A stretch of 64,000 bases of DNA from Argyresthia goedartella (lineage: Eukaryota; Arthropoda; Insecta; Lepidoptera; Argyresthiidae), in assembly GCA_949825045.1 (NCBI GenBank), contig OX463813.1, forward strand, positions 28,130,001 to 28,194,000. The letters run 5' to 3'. This document shows, piece by piece, positions 11,469 to 21,403 of this stretch. The stretch's first letter is position 1. Every line of letters begins with the position of its first letter. The position numbers and the translations under genes are program-made. Under the pieces are notes generated by a model. The model had not been told where the DNA came from and did no database searches. It worked only from the letters and a program-made list of their open reading frames with translations.

Positions 11469-12167
11469 ATGGATAAGACATCTTATATGCAATTTTTTAA
11501 TCAAGTAAAACCAGAATTAAATTTATCATTGACATATCAAAATCAACAAATATCTGAATCACAGGAAATAGTATTTTTAGGGATAATGATAGATCCACAG
11601 TTGTCATGGAAAGCCCATGTCGACAAACTATGTAAAAAGGTCAACAGTTTTACTTATGCTCTGTACCGACTAACGAAAGTAGCGAGTAGAGAATCAGCTC
11701 TTCTGGCCTACCACGAATATGTTGAATCAGCATTACGCTATGGAATTGTGATATGGGGTAATTCGGTGGATGTCAAAAGACTGTTTATCATACAGAAACG
11801 CTGCATCAGAACTATTTGTGGTGTAAGCCCATATGAGTCATGTAGACCGTTATTTAGACAGTTAAATCTACTTACTCTAACTGGTATCTTCATTTTGGAA
11901 ATGAGCATATTTGTAAGACTTAACATACATTTGTTCACAAAATTGTCCAATGTTACTTCATTCAATACTCGATTTCCTCGAGCCAATACAGCATTGCACA
12001 ATAGGAACTGCTATGCAATGGCTGTAAAGATATTTAATGGTATTCCAGCAGAGATACAGTATCTACCCCTGCCTATTTTTAAAATAAAACTAAGAAATTG
12101 GCTGGTACATAATGGTTTTTATGACATGTCCGAATTTTATAAAATTAAACCTCGATTACTTAATTAA
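11469..12167 (+). pseudogene. C-terminal part of the interrupted LINE ORF2
   Basis: Reads on from the ORF2 broken at 9526: the left part ends in NNLCVNVD and this part begins with a DKTSYMQFFNQ-type sequence, as in related uninterrupted LINEs. Family blocks VFLGIMIDPQLSWKAHVDKL, ALRYGIVIWGNS, IIQKRCIRTICG and LLTLTGIFILE follow. This region after the RT core is conserved in jockey/CR1-like LINEs; its role is not well defined. No stop or frameshift is visible before 12167. Confidence 0.85.
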
Positions 12168-12455
12168 CCGGGTACTATGTAGATCCAATTGTGTATTTTC
12201 TCTCATGTAAATTGTGAACTACACTGTTAATTATCTGACTATTTTGTACTTGTAAGAACCTGTAAATTTTGACATTAAGTAATTTTAATTTTGACGTTTA
12301 CAAAGGATTTATAAATAATTATCTATTATTATCTTTAAAAAATATGTTAATAATTTGCATGCCCAGGGTTGGCTAAATGTGTGAAACTTATCAATATTTA
12401 AGAACCTAATGTAACCACATTTAAAGCAAATAAATGAATATGAATATGAATATGA

Positions 12456-12970
12456 TATTTTTCGTAAATTTTGTACCAAGAAATAGAATTATTTTTCCTT
12501 CGCATAATTTTGAATCACAAATTATGGTGTGCAATTTATCATGAAGTAACAATCACAACCGGCCGGTTTACGAAGCGATAGACAATTAGTAAGGCTAAAA
12601 TTAATGATTTATAGGTATTTTTCATATGTAAAATAAACACGCGAGATAAAAGCAAATTAATTTTGAATACGGAGGGTACTTTGTTGGGTAAATAAAATAA
12701 ATTAAATGTTTTCAAACTGTAACGTTTGTGAGAATCTTAAATACATATTTTCTATAATTTAGAAATTTTGAGTAAACAAGTATTTCAGAAAAAAGACGAA
12801 AAGACCATACACCTCACTATCTCAGAAACTTCTGATATTAAAATTTTGAAAAATATGGGTCATTACTTAAATATTACAGCAAATATGATGAGAAATTTAT
12901 GATTATGAATAGGAGGCACAATTAAGGAAAACCCAGTATTTTTGTGCTGTGGTACGGAACCCTTCTTTAA
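12456..12970. other. Unassigned AT-rich sequence
   Basis: No gene. A GGTACGGAACCC motif near 12951-12962 is a possible remnant of the GGTTCCGTAC repeat, directly before a SINE. Confidence 0.4.
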
Positions 12971-13233
12971 ACGACCCGAATGGCCGAGTCGGCAGTGACC
13001 CTGCCTACGAAGCCAAGGGTCCCGGGTTCGAGTCCCGGTGAGGGCAAATATTTGTTTGATGAGAATGGATATTTGTACCTTCAGTCATGATTGTTTATCT
13101 ATCTAAGTATAGTATTTATCTATTTAAGTATGTGTATCGTTGTCTATTACCCAAGATATAGGGAATCCTAGTTTGGGGCTAGATCAATTTGTGTAAATAG
13201 TGCCCAAGGTATTATTATTATTATTATTATTAT
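12971..13233 (+). mobile_element. tRNA-derived SINE with (ATT)n tail
   Basis: The head GACCCGAATGGCCGAGTCGG carries an A box, and GGGTTCGAGTCCCGG a B box, the internal promoter of RNA polymerase III. A body of about 150 bases follows (GTTTGATGAGA, GGGAATCCTAGTTTGGGG, CAAGGT) and then an ATT-repeat tail. Other copies are at 16347-16568, 32211-32458, 50438-50690, 58963-59216 (minus), with pieces at 703-767 and 32595-32628. It encodes nothing and must use LINE machinery in trans. Confidence 0.9.
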
Positions 13234-13897
13234 AGTGCTTATATATATAGCTTATGCATTTATTTATCTCCTAAGGACCTTAGCTACGTGGCATACATCT
13301 CTCATTTCCTCATCATTTTAAGTGCCTTCAAACAAGCTCGCCGTCTTCCCTAATCTGTAGTATTGTACCTCTAGATTTTTTAATTTATTTATGAGTCACT
13401 TTCCATTTCCCTTTGTAAGCTACCCATAGTATAGGCCAGAGGTGAAAGAGTAGTGAGGGTGTCGTCCCGCACTCCTCCCTCACACCCGCAAAGGCTCTGC
13501 TTTACCTTTTGCATAGTGCTGCGCGAGTCCGCATCGAACCGGTTTATCGATTTCGATCTTGCTCACGTTAAAGCTTGCACTTGTACTTGCGTAATAACTA
13601 ACGAGAACTAGCTAGAACAGTACTGGAAAATTGTGACATCGAACGGAAAAATATTTGTAAAACATATTCAGAAACTAGTCAATACCGAGTATCAAATGAT
13701 ATAGGAATATAAAAAGAGATGGATAAGTTTATAATAGAAGTCAGAGTAATCAGTGACGAACGAAAATTTCGTGTTTCTTGCTATAATTGTATAGATACAT
13801 TTGATTTTGAATCTAATGAACAAAATATTAGTTAATTCCAATTCTAATTCCAATTCCAATTCCAAATGTCTTTATTACTGTAGATATTTACATATGC
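13234..13897. other. Unassigned, with a minus-strand LINE tail at its right end
   Basis: On the minus strand, AATAAAGACATTTGGAATT-type sequence followed by (GGAATT)n at about 13832-13876 is the 3' tail of a LINE; the gypsy element begins just after it. A stretch around 13447-13545 with CGTCCCGCACTCC resembles 24405-24475 (CGTCCCGCACACC) and may be one more old repeat. No gene is seen. Confidence 0.45.
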
Positions 13898-16103
13898 TGT
13901 AATGGTACACGAGAGTCGGTACATTAGATACTTCATTCTGCGTGATAGAGGGCTAGCCCAACGCCGCGCTGTTTTGAATACGAGAATCGGTTCAGATAAC
14001 GTTTGGGGGTTTTGTGTAGCTCACTGGCAAAGTTAGCAAAAAAAAAACAGAGCCGATGCGTGGGTTGATTCGTGGAAGTTTTCAGGCCAAGTTTTTTTGT
14101 CGCATTCCTGCGAGATGTGTAGAGATGAGAGCCGATTTGGCTGCGCGTTGAATAAAATTATGAATAACTAAATAATGAAAGGTTATTACGGAACGGAGAA
14201 AGCTATTATGTAGATTGCAAATATACAATTGCGATTGAGGTATGAGATGGAGGGTCTGACACCTCTGGATTGAATATCATTCTGGTAGGTCTTTGCTACG
14301 CGCACCTAGCGGTCGGGTAATGCTTAATTAATCGCAACAAGCTTTTATTGGTCAGCGATCAACAGATTCTGTGTATCGGCAGTACCAAATGATTTGAGTG
14401 ATAACCTACGGTTGATCATAGTGAATATGCGTACACACAATTTGTAGAACGGCGGATCTGCATGGCATGGTTGAAATTGGACCCTGTGTAGTTAGTGATA
14501 AGAAGCTTCGCTTGGGCAGAGCGTATTTGCAAAGGACGCATGTGGGGCATATAAATACGAGGGTCTGGGAGGGGAGAGCATTCAGTCTCAGCGTCTAGCT
14601 ACTGCGACAGTCGTCTTCACGAGTTCTAAACAGTTTTTGTCTGCCGTGTTACGCGTCAGAACTATACGAATTTGTGATTGCGAAGTTTCAGTGGGTTTTC
14701 GTGAGTGTCTGAAGCGCCGAGATATACCTCGGTTCCTACCTTTATATCAACCTACCCCTAATTCCAAAACTATCCTTGGGTCGTTAGGAAAGAACTTTTA
14801 AGTCAATTTATCTGAGTCTGAGTCTGGGCTTGGAGCGACCCTAAATTCCTTTTTCCTTCACCATAGGGTTCCTGGATTGGCTCTTAGGATATTCGCGGGC
14901 TAATCCTCTCCTCATTTCCTTTCGAGTAGCGAGTTTTGTAATTCCCACACACACAGTCGTTAAACATTCAAGCACATTCAAATCAAACTCAACCATTTTC
15001 GAGTGGTGTCGATAATGGACGTGGTATAACACTAGGTTTTTAGACTAGGCTAGACAGGAGTTTAGTTGCGGCTAAACCTAGGTTGTCAGGGCATAGGGAG
15101 ACTGTTTGATCGATGAGGTTCCGCGGATGGAAATAACAAATTCAGAACAAAGTTAAACCGGTGTCAACACAGATAACATATCCTGTTGATATTTTGACAT
15201 TTGAGTGTCATCGGGGACGCGCGAAGAGATCAATTTACAGTCTAACGTTCATTGTTTGTGTCCGGGTAGGTGTTTTGCATTGCCTTGGGTCAGATTGGAT
15301 TCAAGTTGCATTTTTAAATTAAATGTAAATTTCGTTGGATGTCTAATGTGTAAGTTGAGTCGGTATATATGATTTGGCTCAGCCCAGGACGTGCTGCGGC
15401 TAGTGGAATTCATAGTTCGGTATTTATCGAACTATGCACTTCGCTATGGTGTGGGTTAGATATCCTAAAAAAATAATGCTTGCGTTTCGATAACATCCAG
15501 CTCAAATTGCGCAGAGTTGAAGGTTTCAAAACGTTACGGACCTTTTGAGGTAACCGCTAGTTCAGAACCCATTTCGGAACTCAAATCGCAATTGTGTAAA
15601 CCGGTCTTTTCGGATCGTTATTGCCGTGAATCAAATATATAATTGGAACCACCACAAGCCGCTACTAGCGAGCACATGAAATATCATTGAGTACTCACGT
15701 CGTAAAACTACGACGGATATCTATACTATAACTGTGATCGATCACTAAACTAAAACTAAAACAAAAGATGTTCCAATGCGCTCATATATACAAAAACCAG
15801 ATGGTGCCATCACATAAAATATAACAACGATCGTTTTGGCGCAATACACCGCTGACTGATGCGAATTACCGGCTCGCGGACATATATGCTTTCTCTGTCT
15901 AACTAGAAACTGTAATTTCTGAACCAAACTTCGTTCGACTATTGTACGCCTAACGGATTTCTCGACGAACGAGAAATTCAGACTTATCATTCTTACTTAC
16001 AAAACTTACAGCCGAATCAAGTCCTCTCATTTTGGGATAGATAGAATAGACGATCATAGCTACTGGTAGCGGCGGCTACGACCTTTAGCCTGGGGCCGCT
16101 ACA
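13898..16103 (+). repeat. 5' LTR of the gypsy element
   Basis: 2206 bases, TG...CA bounded. The promoter is internal, so U3 is roughly 0.69 kb and R plus U5 about 1.5 kb. Small minus-strand frames within it (14841-15032, 15745-15990) recur in the 3' LTR simply because the LTRs are copies; I do not regard them as genes. A GGTCTGGGAGGGG string at 14563-14575 repeats the polypurine tract found before the 3' LTR. Confidence 0.92.
14550..14586 (+). promoter_or_regulatory. LTR promoter: TATA box and initiator
   Basis: TATAAATA at 14550-14557 is followed by an arthropod-type initiator TTCAGT at 14581-14586, about 31 bases on. This pair should drive the genomic RNA of the element; the same arrangement is in the 3' LTR near 22056-22092. 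Start of transcription at the A of 14584 is inferred from the initiator consensus. Confidence 0.65.
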
Positions 16104-16109
16104 GATTTT

Positions 16110-16127
16110 TGGTGCCGAGACGGAAGG
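16110..16127 (+). other. Probable tRNA primer-binding site
   Basis: TGGTGCCGAGACGGAAGG lies six bases after the 5' LTR. A primer-binding site must start with TGG, the complement of the CCA end of a tRNA. I cannot name the tRNA from the sequence alone. Confidence 0.55.
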
Positions 16128-16346
16128 ATATCCTAGATAGTCTGATACCTAGATATTCCTAGATATTCTAAAAGAATCAAGGTCTAACGCGTTACTTTTA
16201 AAAATAACACAACGTAGAAACTATATTAAACAGTTCAGTTTTGTAAATAAGAAATAAGCAAAAAAAAAAAGGGGCATTGTTTTCAGACGAGCTACGACTA
16301 GGAAGAAAAAACGTTAGTCGGGTAGCACGAGACGATAGCACGGGTT

Positions 16347-16568
16347 GACGACCCGAATGGCCGAGTCGGTAGTGACGCTGCCTACGAAACCAGGGGTCCC
16401 GGGTTCGAGTCCCGGTGGGGGCAAATGTTTGTTTGATGAGAGCGGATGTTTGTACCCTGGGCATAGTTGTTTATCTATCTAAGTATATACGGGGAATCCT
16501 GGTTTGGGGCTAGATCAATGTGTGTAAGGGGTGTCCAAGGTATTATTATTATTATTATTATTATTATT
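16347..16568 (+). mobile_element. SINE inserted in the gypsy leader, just upstream of gag
   Basis: A copy of the tRNA-derived SINE with A box, B box and ATT tail, in the same sense as the element and ending about 20 bases before the gag ATG. An ATG inside it at 16520 is in frame with gag with no stop between, so the SINE tail would be translated as a run of nine tyrosines ahead of gag if that start were used. Confidence 0.85.
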
Positions 16569-16588
16569 CACTTTCGCATACAAGTGAA

Positions 16589-17569
16589 ATGGCGTCAGGG
16601 CAGGTGACGCAATTGTTATCTGAAATAGTGAATAGATTAGACAGTTTGGAAAGGGGTTCCAGCGCAAGCAATGCTAGTAGGACTTCGGACAGACAGACTG
16701 ACAGACAGGAACTAGAGACGTTTGAACAATCGGTAGAAAAACGTCAATCGTGCATTGTGAAAATGACACAGAAGTTGCCGACATTCGATGGGCGAAGTTC
16801 GGAAAATCCGATGATTTTCTTAAGAGATTTAAAGGCTTATATTAAAGTCTCGGGAGATAGTTCTAGGGCTTTGATATGGGCAACGGATAGTTTGGTAGGA
16901 ATTGCAAAAGTTCGAATGAGCATATACAGAGACTCATGGCGAACCTATTCGGATTTTGAAAAAGATTTCAGAGAGGTATTCTGGGGTGATAATGAACAGG
17001 AATTAATTAAGCAAAGATTCCTAACTGCGAAGTTTGATTCTAAGAAAGGTCAAAGTATGGAAGAATTCTTTGCCTCTCAATTGAATAGCATATATGAGCT
17101 TACGATACCGTTTACTGATACGGAGAAAATCAACACGATTTTCAGACAGTTGCCGCGTGATATTCAGGTAGCGTTTTTTGCTAGAAAGGAGACTATGACC
17201 ATACGGGATGCGGTCGAATTCCTTCGGCATTTAGAACGGAATGTCGATGGGGGATTAAGTGCGATACATGGTTCGGAACCTATGAATACGAATAACGTGA
17301 GGCGGGATAGCTACATGCGTGGGCAATATCGAGCTATGCGGGTAAATACGTTACGTTATAACGCGATAAGTCGTAGTAATAATTATAACGCGGTAACGAA
17401 GGGGCGAAACGAATTTGGGACGCGTGGTCGCGGTTATTTTCGCCGTAGAGGCAGACAGCCTCAGCCTAGCTTCAGGGCAATAGGGTTTCAGAGGGGTTCA
17501 GGAGATACAGAGGCAGGGCAAAGTTCAAGTGACAGGAATAATGCGATAAGTCAGAATTCAAAAAACTAG
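16589..17569 (+). CDS. Gag of the Ty3/gypsy element
   Basis: 326 codons from the ATG at 16589, which has A at -3 and G at +4; the upstream in-frame ATG at 16520 belongs to a SINE and is not the original start. The middle (about residues 60-220, with FDGRSSENPMIFLRDLKAYI and LTAKFDSKKGQSMEEFF) has the typical pattern of a retrotransposon capsid domain. The C-terminus is arginine/glycine-rich (RGRGYFRRRGRQ) and I see no CCHC zinc knuckle, so RNA binding is probably by the basic tail. The stop at 17567 directly follows a -1 frameshift heptamer. Gag would assemble into cytoplasmic particles that hold RNA, RT and integrase. Confidence 0.85.
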   Translation: MASGQVTQLLSEIVNRLDSLERGSSASNASRTSDRQTDRQELETFEQSVEKRQSCIVKMTQKLPTFDGRSSENPMIFLRDLKAYIKVSGDSSRALIWATDSLVGIAKVRMSIYRDSWRTYSDFEKDFREVFWGDNEQELIKQRFLTAKFDSKKGQSMEEFFASQLNSIYELTIPFTDTEKINTIFRQLPRDIQVAFFARKETMTIRDAVEFLRHLERNVDGGLSAIHGSEPMNTNNVRRDSYMRGQYRAMRVNTLRYNAISRSNNYNAVTKGRNEFGTRGRGYFRRRGRQPQPSFRAIGFQRGSGDTEAGQSSSDRNNAISQNSKN

Positions 17570-20500
17570 TGGACTCGCGCGGGTCGTTCGCGCTCAGATA
17601 TTTATTACGGTTCGGGTGGACAGCCGATCAAATTGGGAAAAAGCATAGACTGTATGATTTGTGTAATTTGGATTCGAACGTGGGTGTGAATGAATTTATT
17701 CAATTATTAGCGCATAAAGCGCACGGATATGCCGTGTGTTTAGATGAAAAATCTAGATCGAATTATAGAGATCGAAATGACAGACGTTTACATACGATAT
17801 TCAGAGACGACGATTCGACTGAGTGTGGGCGCGAGTTATGTAGTAGTTTGACATTACCTGAGATAGATGTGCGTATTGGGAATATTGTTGTAAGGAGTTT
17901 GATTGATTCGGGGAGCGAAATCAGTGTAATAAGTCGGAGAGTGTACGAAGAAGTATGCAGTCAATTGGGAAAACCGACGGAAATACCGATTCCAAGTTTG
18001 AGAATCACAGGTGCGTTTGGAGTCAGTAAGGAAAAGGTTGATAAATTAGTAACGTTACCATTAACAATAGGTGAATGCGTTATCGATACTCCAATGCTAG
18101 TATTAACAAGGGTGCCTAAAGATTTAATTTTGGGGTTTGATTTTATACAACAGACGCGAGCGAGTTTAATGTGTGAGGGTAATAAGAGGCTAATTATACG
18201 AAGCGCCGGGCGGATGTGTGAAATACCATTAGGTACTGGTCCTAATCCGGAATCTTGCTGTTGTACAATGGAAGTACAGAACCAAGATACCTGTAGAAAT
18301 ATGATAGAGGAATATGTGAACAATTCATCAATACCTGTTGAACACAAAACAAGGTTATTGCCGGTGTTAAATAAACATGCAGAGTTGTTTAGCGATAGGA
18401 TAGGTCGGACAAATAAATATATACATGAGATAAAAATGAGAGATGAAACGCCTTTCGTAAAACGAAGCTATCCCATACCGTTCGCATATCGCGATAAAGT
18501 AACAAAACGTTTGGAAGAGATGGAATTGATAGGTATTATTAGCAGGCAATCTACGGATTTCAGCAGTCCATTGACTTGTACATTAAAGAAAACAGGAGAG
18601 GTCCGTATTCTTCTAGATGCACGACAACTAAACATGGGAATGGTCGGGGAGGTTAAAACCACACCTTTAATGAGTGAGATATTGCAATCCGGGTGCCGGA
18701 TAAATTACATAGGAGTTATTGATATCAAAGATGCGTATTTTTCTATACCATTATCAGACGAATCTAAACGATACACGGGTTTTGTATATCAAGGCAGAAG
18801 TTATGTTTACAACGTTTTACCTCAGGGGTTGAAAACCAGTGTGGGTTCATTTTCGAGGGCGATGGACTTAATTCTAGGGCCAGAGGTTAGGTCATATTGT
18901 TTAAATTTTGTTGACGATTTGGCAATTTTAACTGAGGGTGACTTCGAACAGCATTTGTCTCAAGTGGACACGGTTCTGAGTAAATTGAAAGACGCGGGCT
19001 TCACATGCAAACTAAAAAAATGCGAGTTCGCACAAAAAAAAAGTCAAGTTATTGGGGCATATTTTGTCTACACAAGGTTTGCAGATGGACCCAGACAAAA
19101 TTGAAACACTTAAATTATATCCGTCACCCAGAACTGTCAGGCAATTGAGGGCGTTTTTGGGGTTCATAAATTACTTTCGGAGGTTTATAAAAAATTTTGG
19201 AACGTTGACACAGCCCTTGTACAATTTATTACGGTCTGGAGTCAAGTTCATCTGGAGTGCGCAGATGCAAAGTGCTTTTGACGAGATAAAAAACCAATTC
19301 TTAGAAAGTATAATTTTGAGTCAGCCATTGGCGGGAAAAACATATTATGTTCAATGTGACGCCAGCGCTATAGGAATTGGGGGCTATGTTTATCAATTAG
19401 ATGAATCGGGCCAGGAACTAATTATAGGGTTCTGTTCGCAGGCATTCAAGGGTGCCCAGACTAGATGGTCGATCAGTGAACAGGAAATGCGATTTGAGAT
19501 ATATTTGCGGGGAGAAAAGGTTATTATTAGAACTGATCATAAAAGTTTGACGTTCATTAAGTCGTGGACCTTATTAGGGGCACGCGTAACTAGGTGGATT
19601 ATGTTTTTAGAGCAATTCGATTACGACATAGAATTTGTGCGAGGGACTGATAATCAAATTGCCGACACGCTAAGCAGGCAAATAGCGGGACCTGGAGGTA
19701 TGAATGACAGTATAAATGTTCAGCCGGGGATATTCTGGTTTCAGGCATCGAATACCGCAAGTGTTATTTCGAGTTTACGGGACATTGCGAGATTACAAAG
19801 CGAAGATGAGCGGTTAAATCGAATTAGCGGTTGTATCAGACGTAATGTAGTAGATACGGGGACAAGAGGTTTTGAAAATTATAAGCTAGTAGGTGATACG
19901 TTATATTTTCACGTGCCGAAGCGGAACGTACAGTTGCTAGTAATTCCGAAATCACTACAGGAGGAACTTATTTTACACATACATGAAGAAATAGGTCACT
20001 ACGGCAGATATAAAATATTAGCACTGATGAAGGACAGATATTATTTTATTCATATGAGTAGGGTGATTAGCGCGGTGATAAGAAGTTGTGACATATGTCA
20101 AAAGGTCAAACCAAGTAATAACAATACCGTTGGTCCTTGTACACCGGTGTTGGCGGAAAGGTTGGGTGAGAAAGTTTTCTCGGACCTTTATGGGCCATTG
20201 CCCGTAGGTAAATTCGGATATCAATATATATATGTGATTCAAGACGTGTACAGTAAAGTAATAAAGTTATATCCAATGCGAAAAGCGACAGGTAGGAGCG
20301 TGCTCGCTTGTACAAAGAGATTTCATAGGGAAGTACCTATCGAAACTATAATTACGGACTCAGGACCACAGTTCATATCGAAAGTTTGGGAATTTGGACT
20401 CAAACAGCTGGGGATTCGGGTCACTCATACGTCGGTGTATTGTCCAAATTCCAATAGCGTAGAAAGAGTGAATCGCGAGCTAGGTCGGCTGATTAGAACT

Positions 20501-21007
20501 TATTGCGGCGGAAGTAATCGTAGTTGGGTAGACGTGTTACCGGACATTCAGAATTGCTATAATAATATCGAACACACAAGCACAGGCTTTGCGCCTAATG
20601 AGTTAGCGTTTGGTAGGCGGGAACCGTTAACTATTGACAAGGAATTAGGCGATGAATAGTTATTAGGCCATAGTGTGCGAGATTCGGAACAGGTGCGGAA
20701 TGTAGCGATAGAAAACTCTACAAGTTCTAGTGAACGACGTAAGCGACAGGCGGACAAACGGCGTAAGTTAGAGGTCTATCGTATAGGTGATTATGTGAAA
20801 CTTAAGACCTTTGTGCGTTCAAATAAAGAACATAAAATCATGCGGAAATTTTCGTTGTTGTATAAAGGGCCTTATGTTATTTCGGCAGTGGTATATCCTA
20901 ACTGTTATACGTTAGTAGATCCGGGTTCAAATGAGATATTGGGTAACTTCAATACTATAAATATAGCCAGGTATTATGTGAGGACGAATAAGGGCGTAGA
21001 TAAATAA
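17542..21007 (+). pseudogene. Pol polyprotein of the gypsy element, two small lesions
   Basis: Order: aspartic protease (LIDSGSEISVIS near 17900), RT (IDIKDAYFSIPLS, LPQGLKTS, FVDDLAIL near 18907), RNase H (QCDAS near 19352, TDHKS near 19533, DNQIADTLSR near 19648), integrase with an H...H...CDIC zinc domain (19976-20100) and the D, D, E triad in SDLYGP, TDSGPQF and VERVNRE, then a C-terminal tail with KGPYVI. Lesion one: an A9 run at 19032-19041 shifts the frame between RT and RNase H. Lesion two: a TAG at 20657 in frame, after which the same frame runs to 21007. RNase H also seems to lack about eight residues after EQEM. Two small breaks in otherwise intact coding sequence fit recent death, or a sequencing error at the homopolymer. 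Confidence 0.88.
17560..17593 (+). promoter_or_regulatory. Programmed -1 ribosomal frameshift site at the gag-pol junction
   Basis: The heptamer A AAA AAC (17560-17566) is set in the gag frame exactly as X XXX YYZ requires and is followed at once by the gag UAG. Pol is open in the -1 frame from 17542. A GC stem GCGCG/CGCGC (17577-17581 with 17589-17593, 7-base loop) starts 10 bases after the slippery site. The same heptamer is used by known retroviruses and retrotransposons. Function is inferred, not shown. Confidence 0.75.
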
Positions 21008-21403
21008 GATAGTGTATAAAGGTTATATAATTAAGCTGTAAGCTGTAAATTTGAGTAACCACTTTGTAGGTTTAAGGATCTTGCATGGTTTGGAAACAAA
21101 AACAAAAAAAAAAAAGGAAAAAGAAAAAAACAATTTGTATATATATAGTAATACGAATTAGGATAAATTGCGGGTAAGCGAGGTTGTATAGTAAGATAGA
21201 TAAATAAGATAAGACAGGAGAGAACTCAATCGAGTTGTGTAAATATTATATACATAATTGACAGATTCATCGGTCGGTGTACATGATTTGAGATGTCCGA
21301 ACATATGGAGTAGATATGTACAAAGTATGGGTAGCATAGTGGTAATGAGATCCTTGCGCCATGTTAACTGAGATAAACAGTGTCTCAAGGTCTGGGAGGG
21401 GGC
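21008..21403 (+). other. Gypsy 3' untranslated region and polypurine tract
   Basis: No open frame, hence no env. It ends in GGGAGGGGG before the 3' LTR (21394-21402), the purine tract that primes plus-strand DNA synthesis. An A-rich run lies near 21095-21130. Confidence 0.7.

Larger units (their letters stand above)
5812..12455 (+). mobile_element. Two-ORF LINE (jockey/CR1-like), split by a nested LINE
   Basis: ORF1 (5812-7356) overlaps ORF2 (from 7292). ORF2 runs to 9526, where a second LINE (9527-11468) is inserted, and resumes at 11469-12167. A 3' untranslated region follows, then AATAAA and a (GAATAT)n tail at about 12428-12455. Shared TGGAT on both sides of the nested element is the likely trace of its target duplication. 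The element retains most of its length, so it was close to full length before the second insertion broke ORF2. A 45-base tail of the same family sits on the minus strand at 30367-30412. Confidence 0.85.

Noticed and set aside
12971..13045. A tRNA gene
   Set aside because: A and B boxes are present, but the acceptor stem does not close and the sequence continues into the same body and ATT tail at five other places, so it is a SINE.
14841..15990. Two short minus-strand genes, duplicated at 22347-22538 and 23251-23502
   Set aside because: The duplication is simply that of the LTRs. The frames have no domain and no codon structure to support them.
21008..21403. Envelope gene of an errantivirus-like element
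   Set aside because: No open frame of useful length lies between pol and the 3' LTR.
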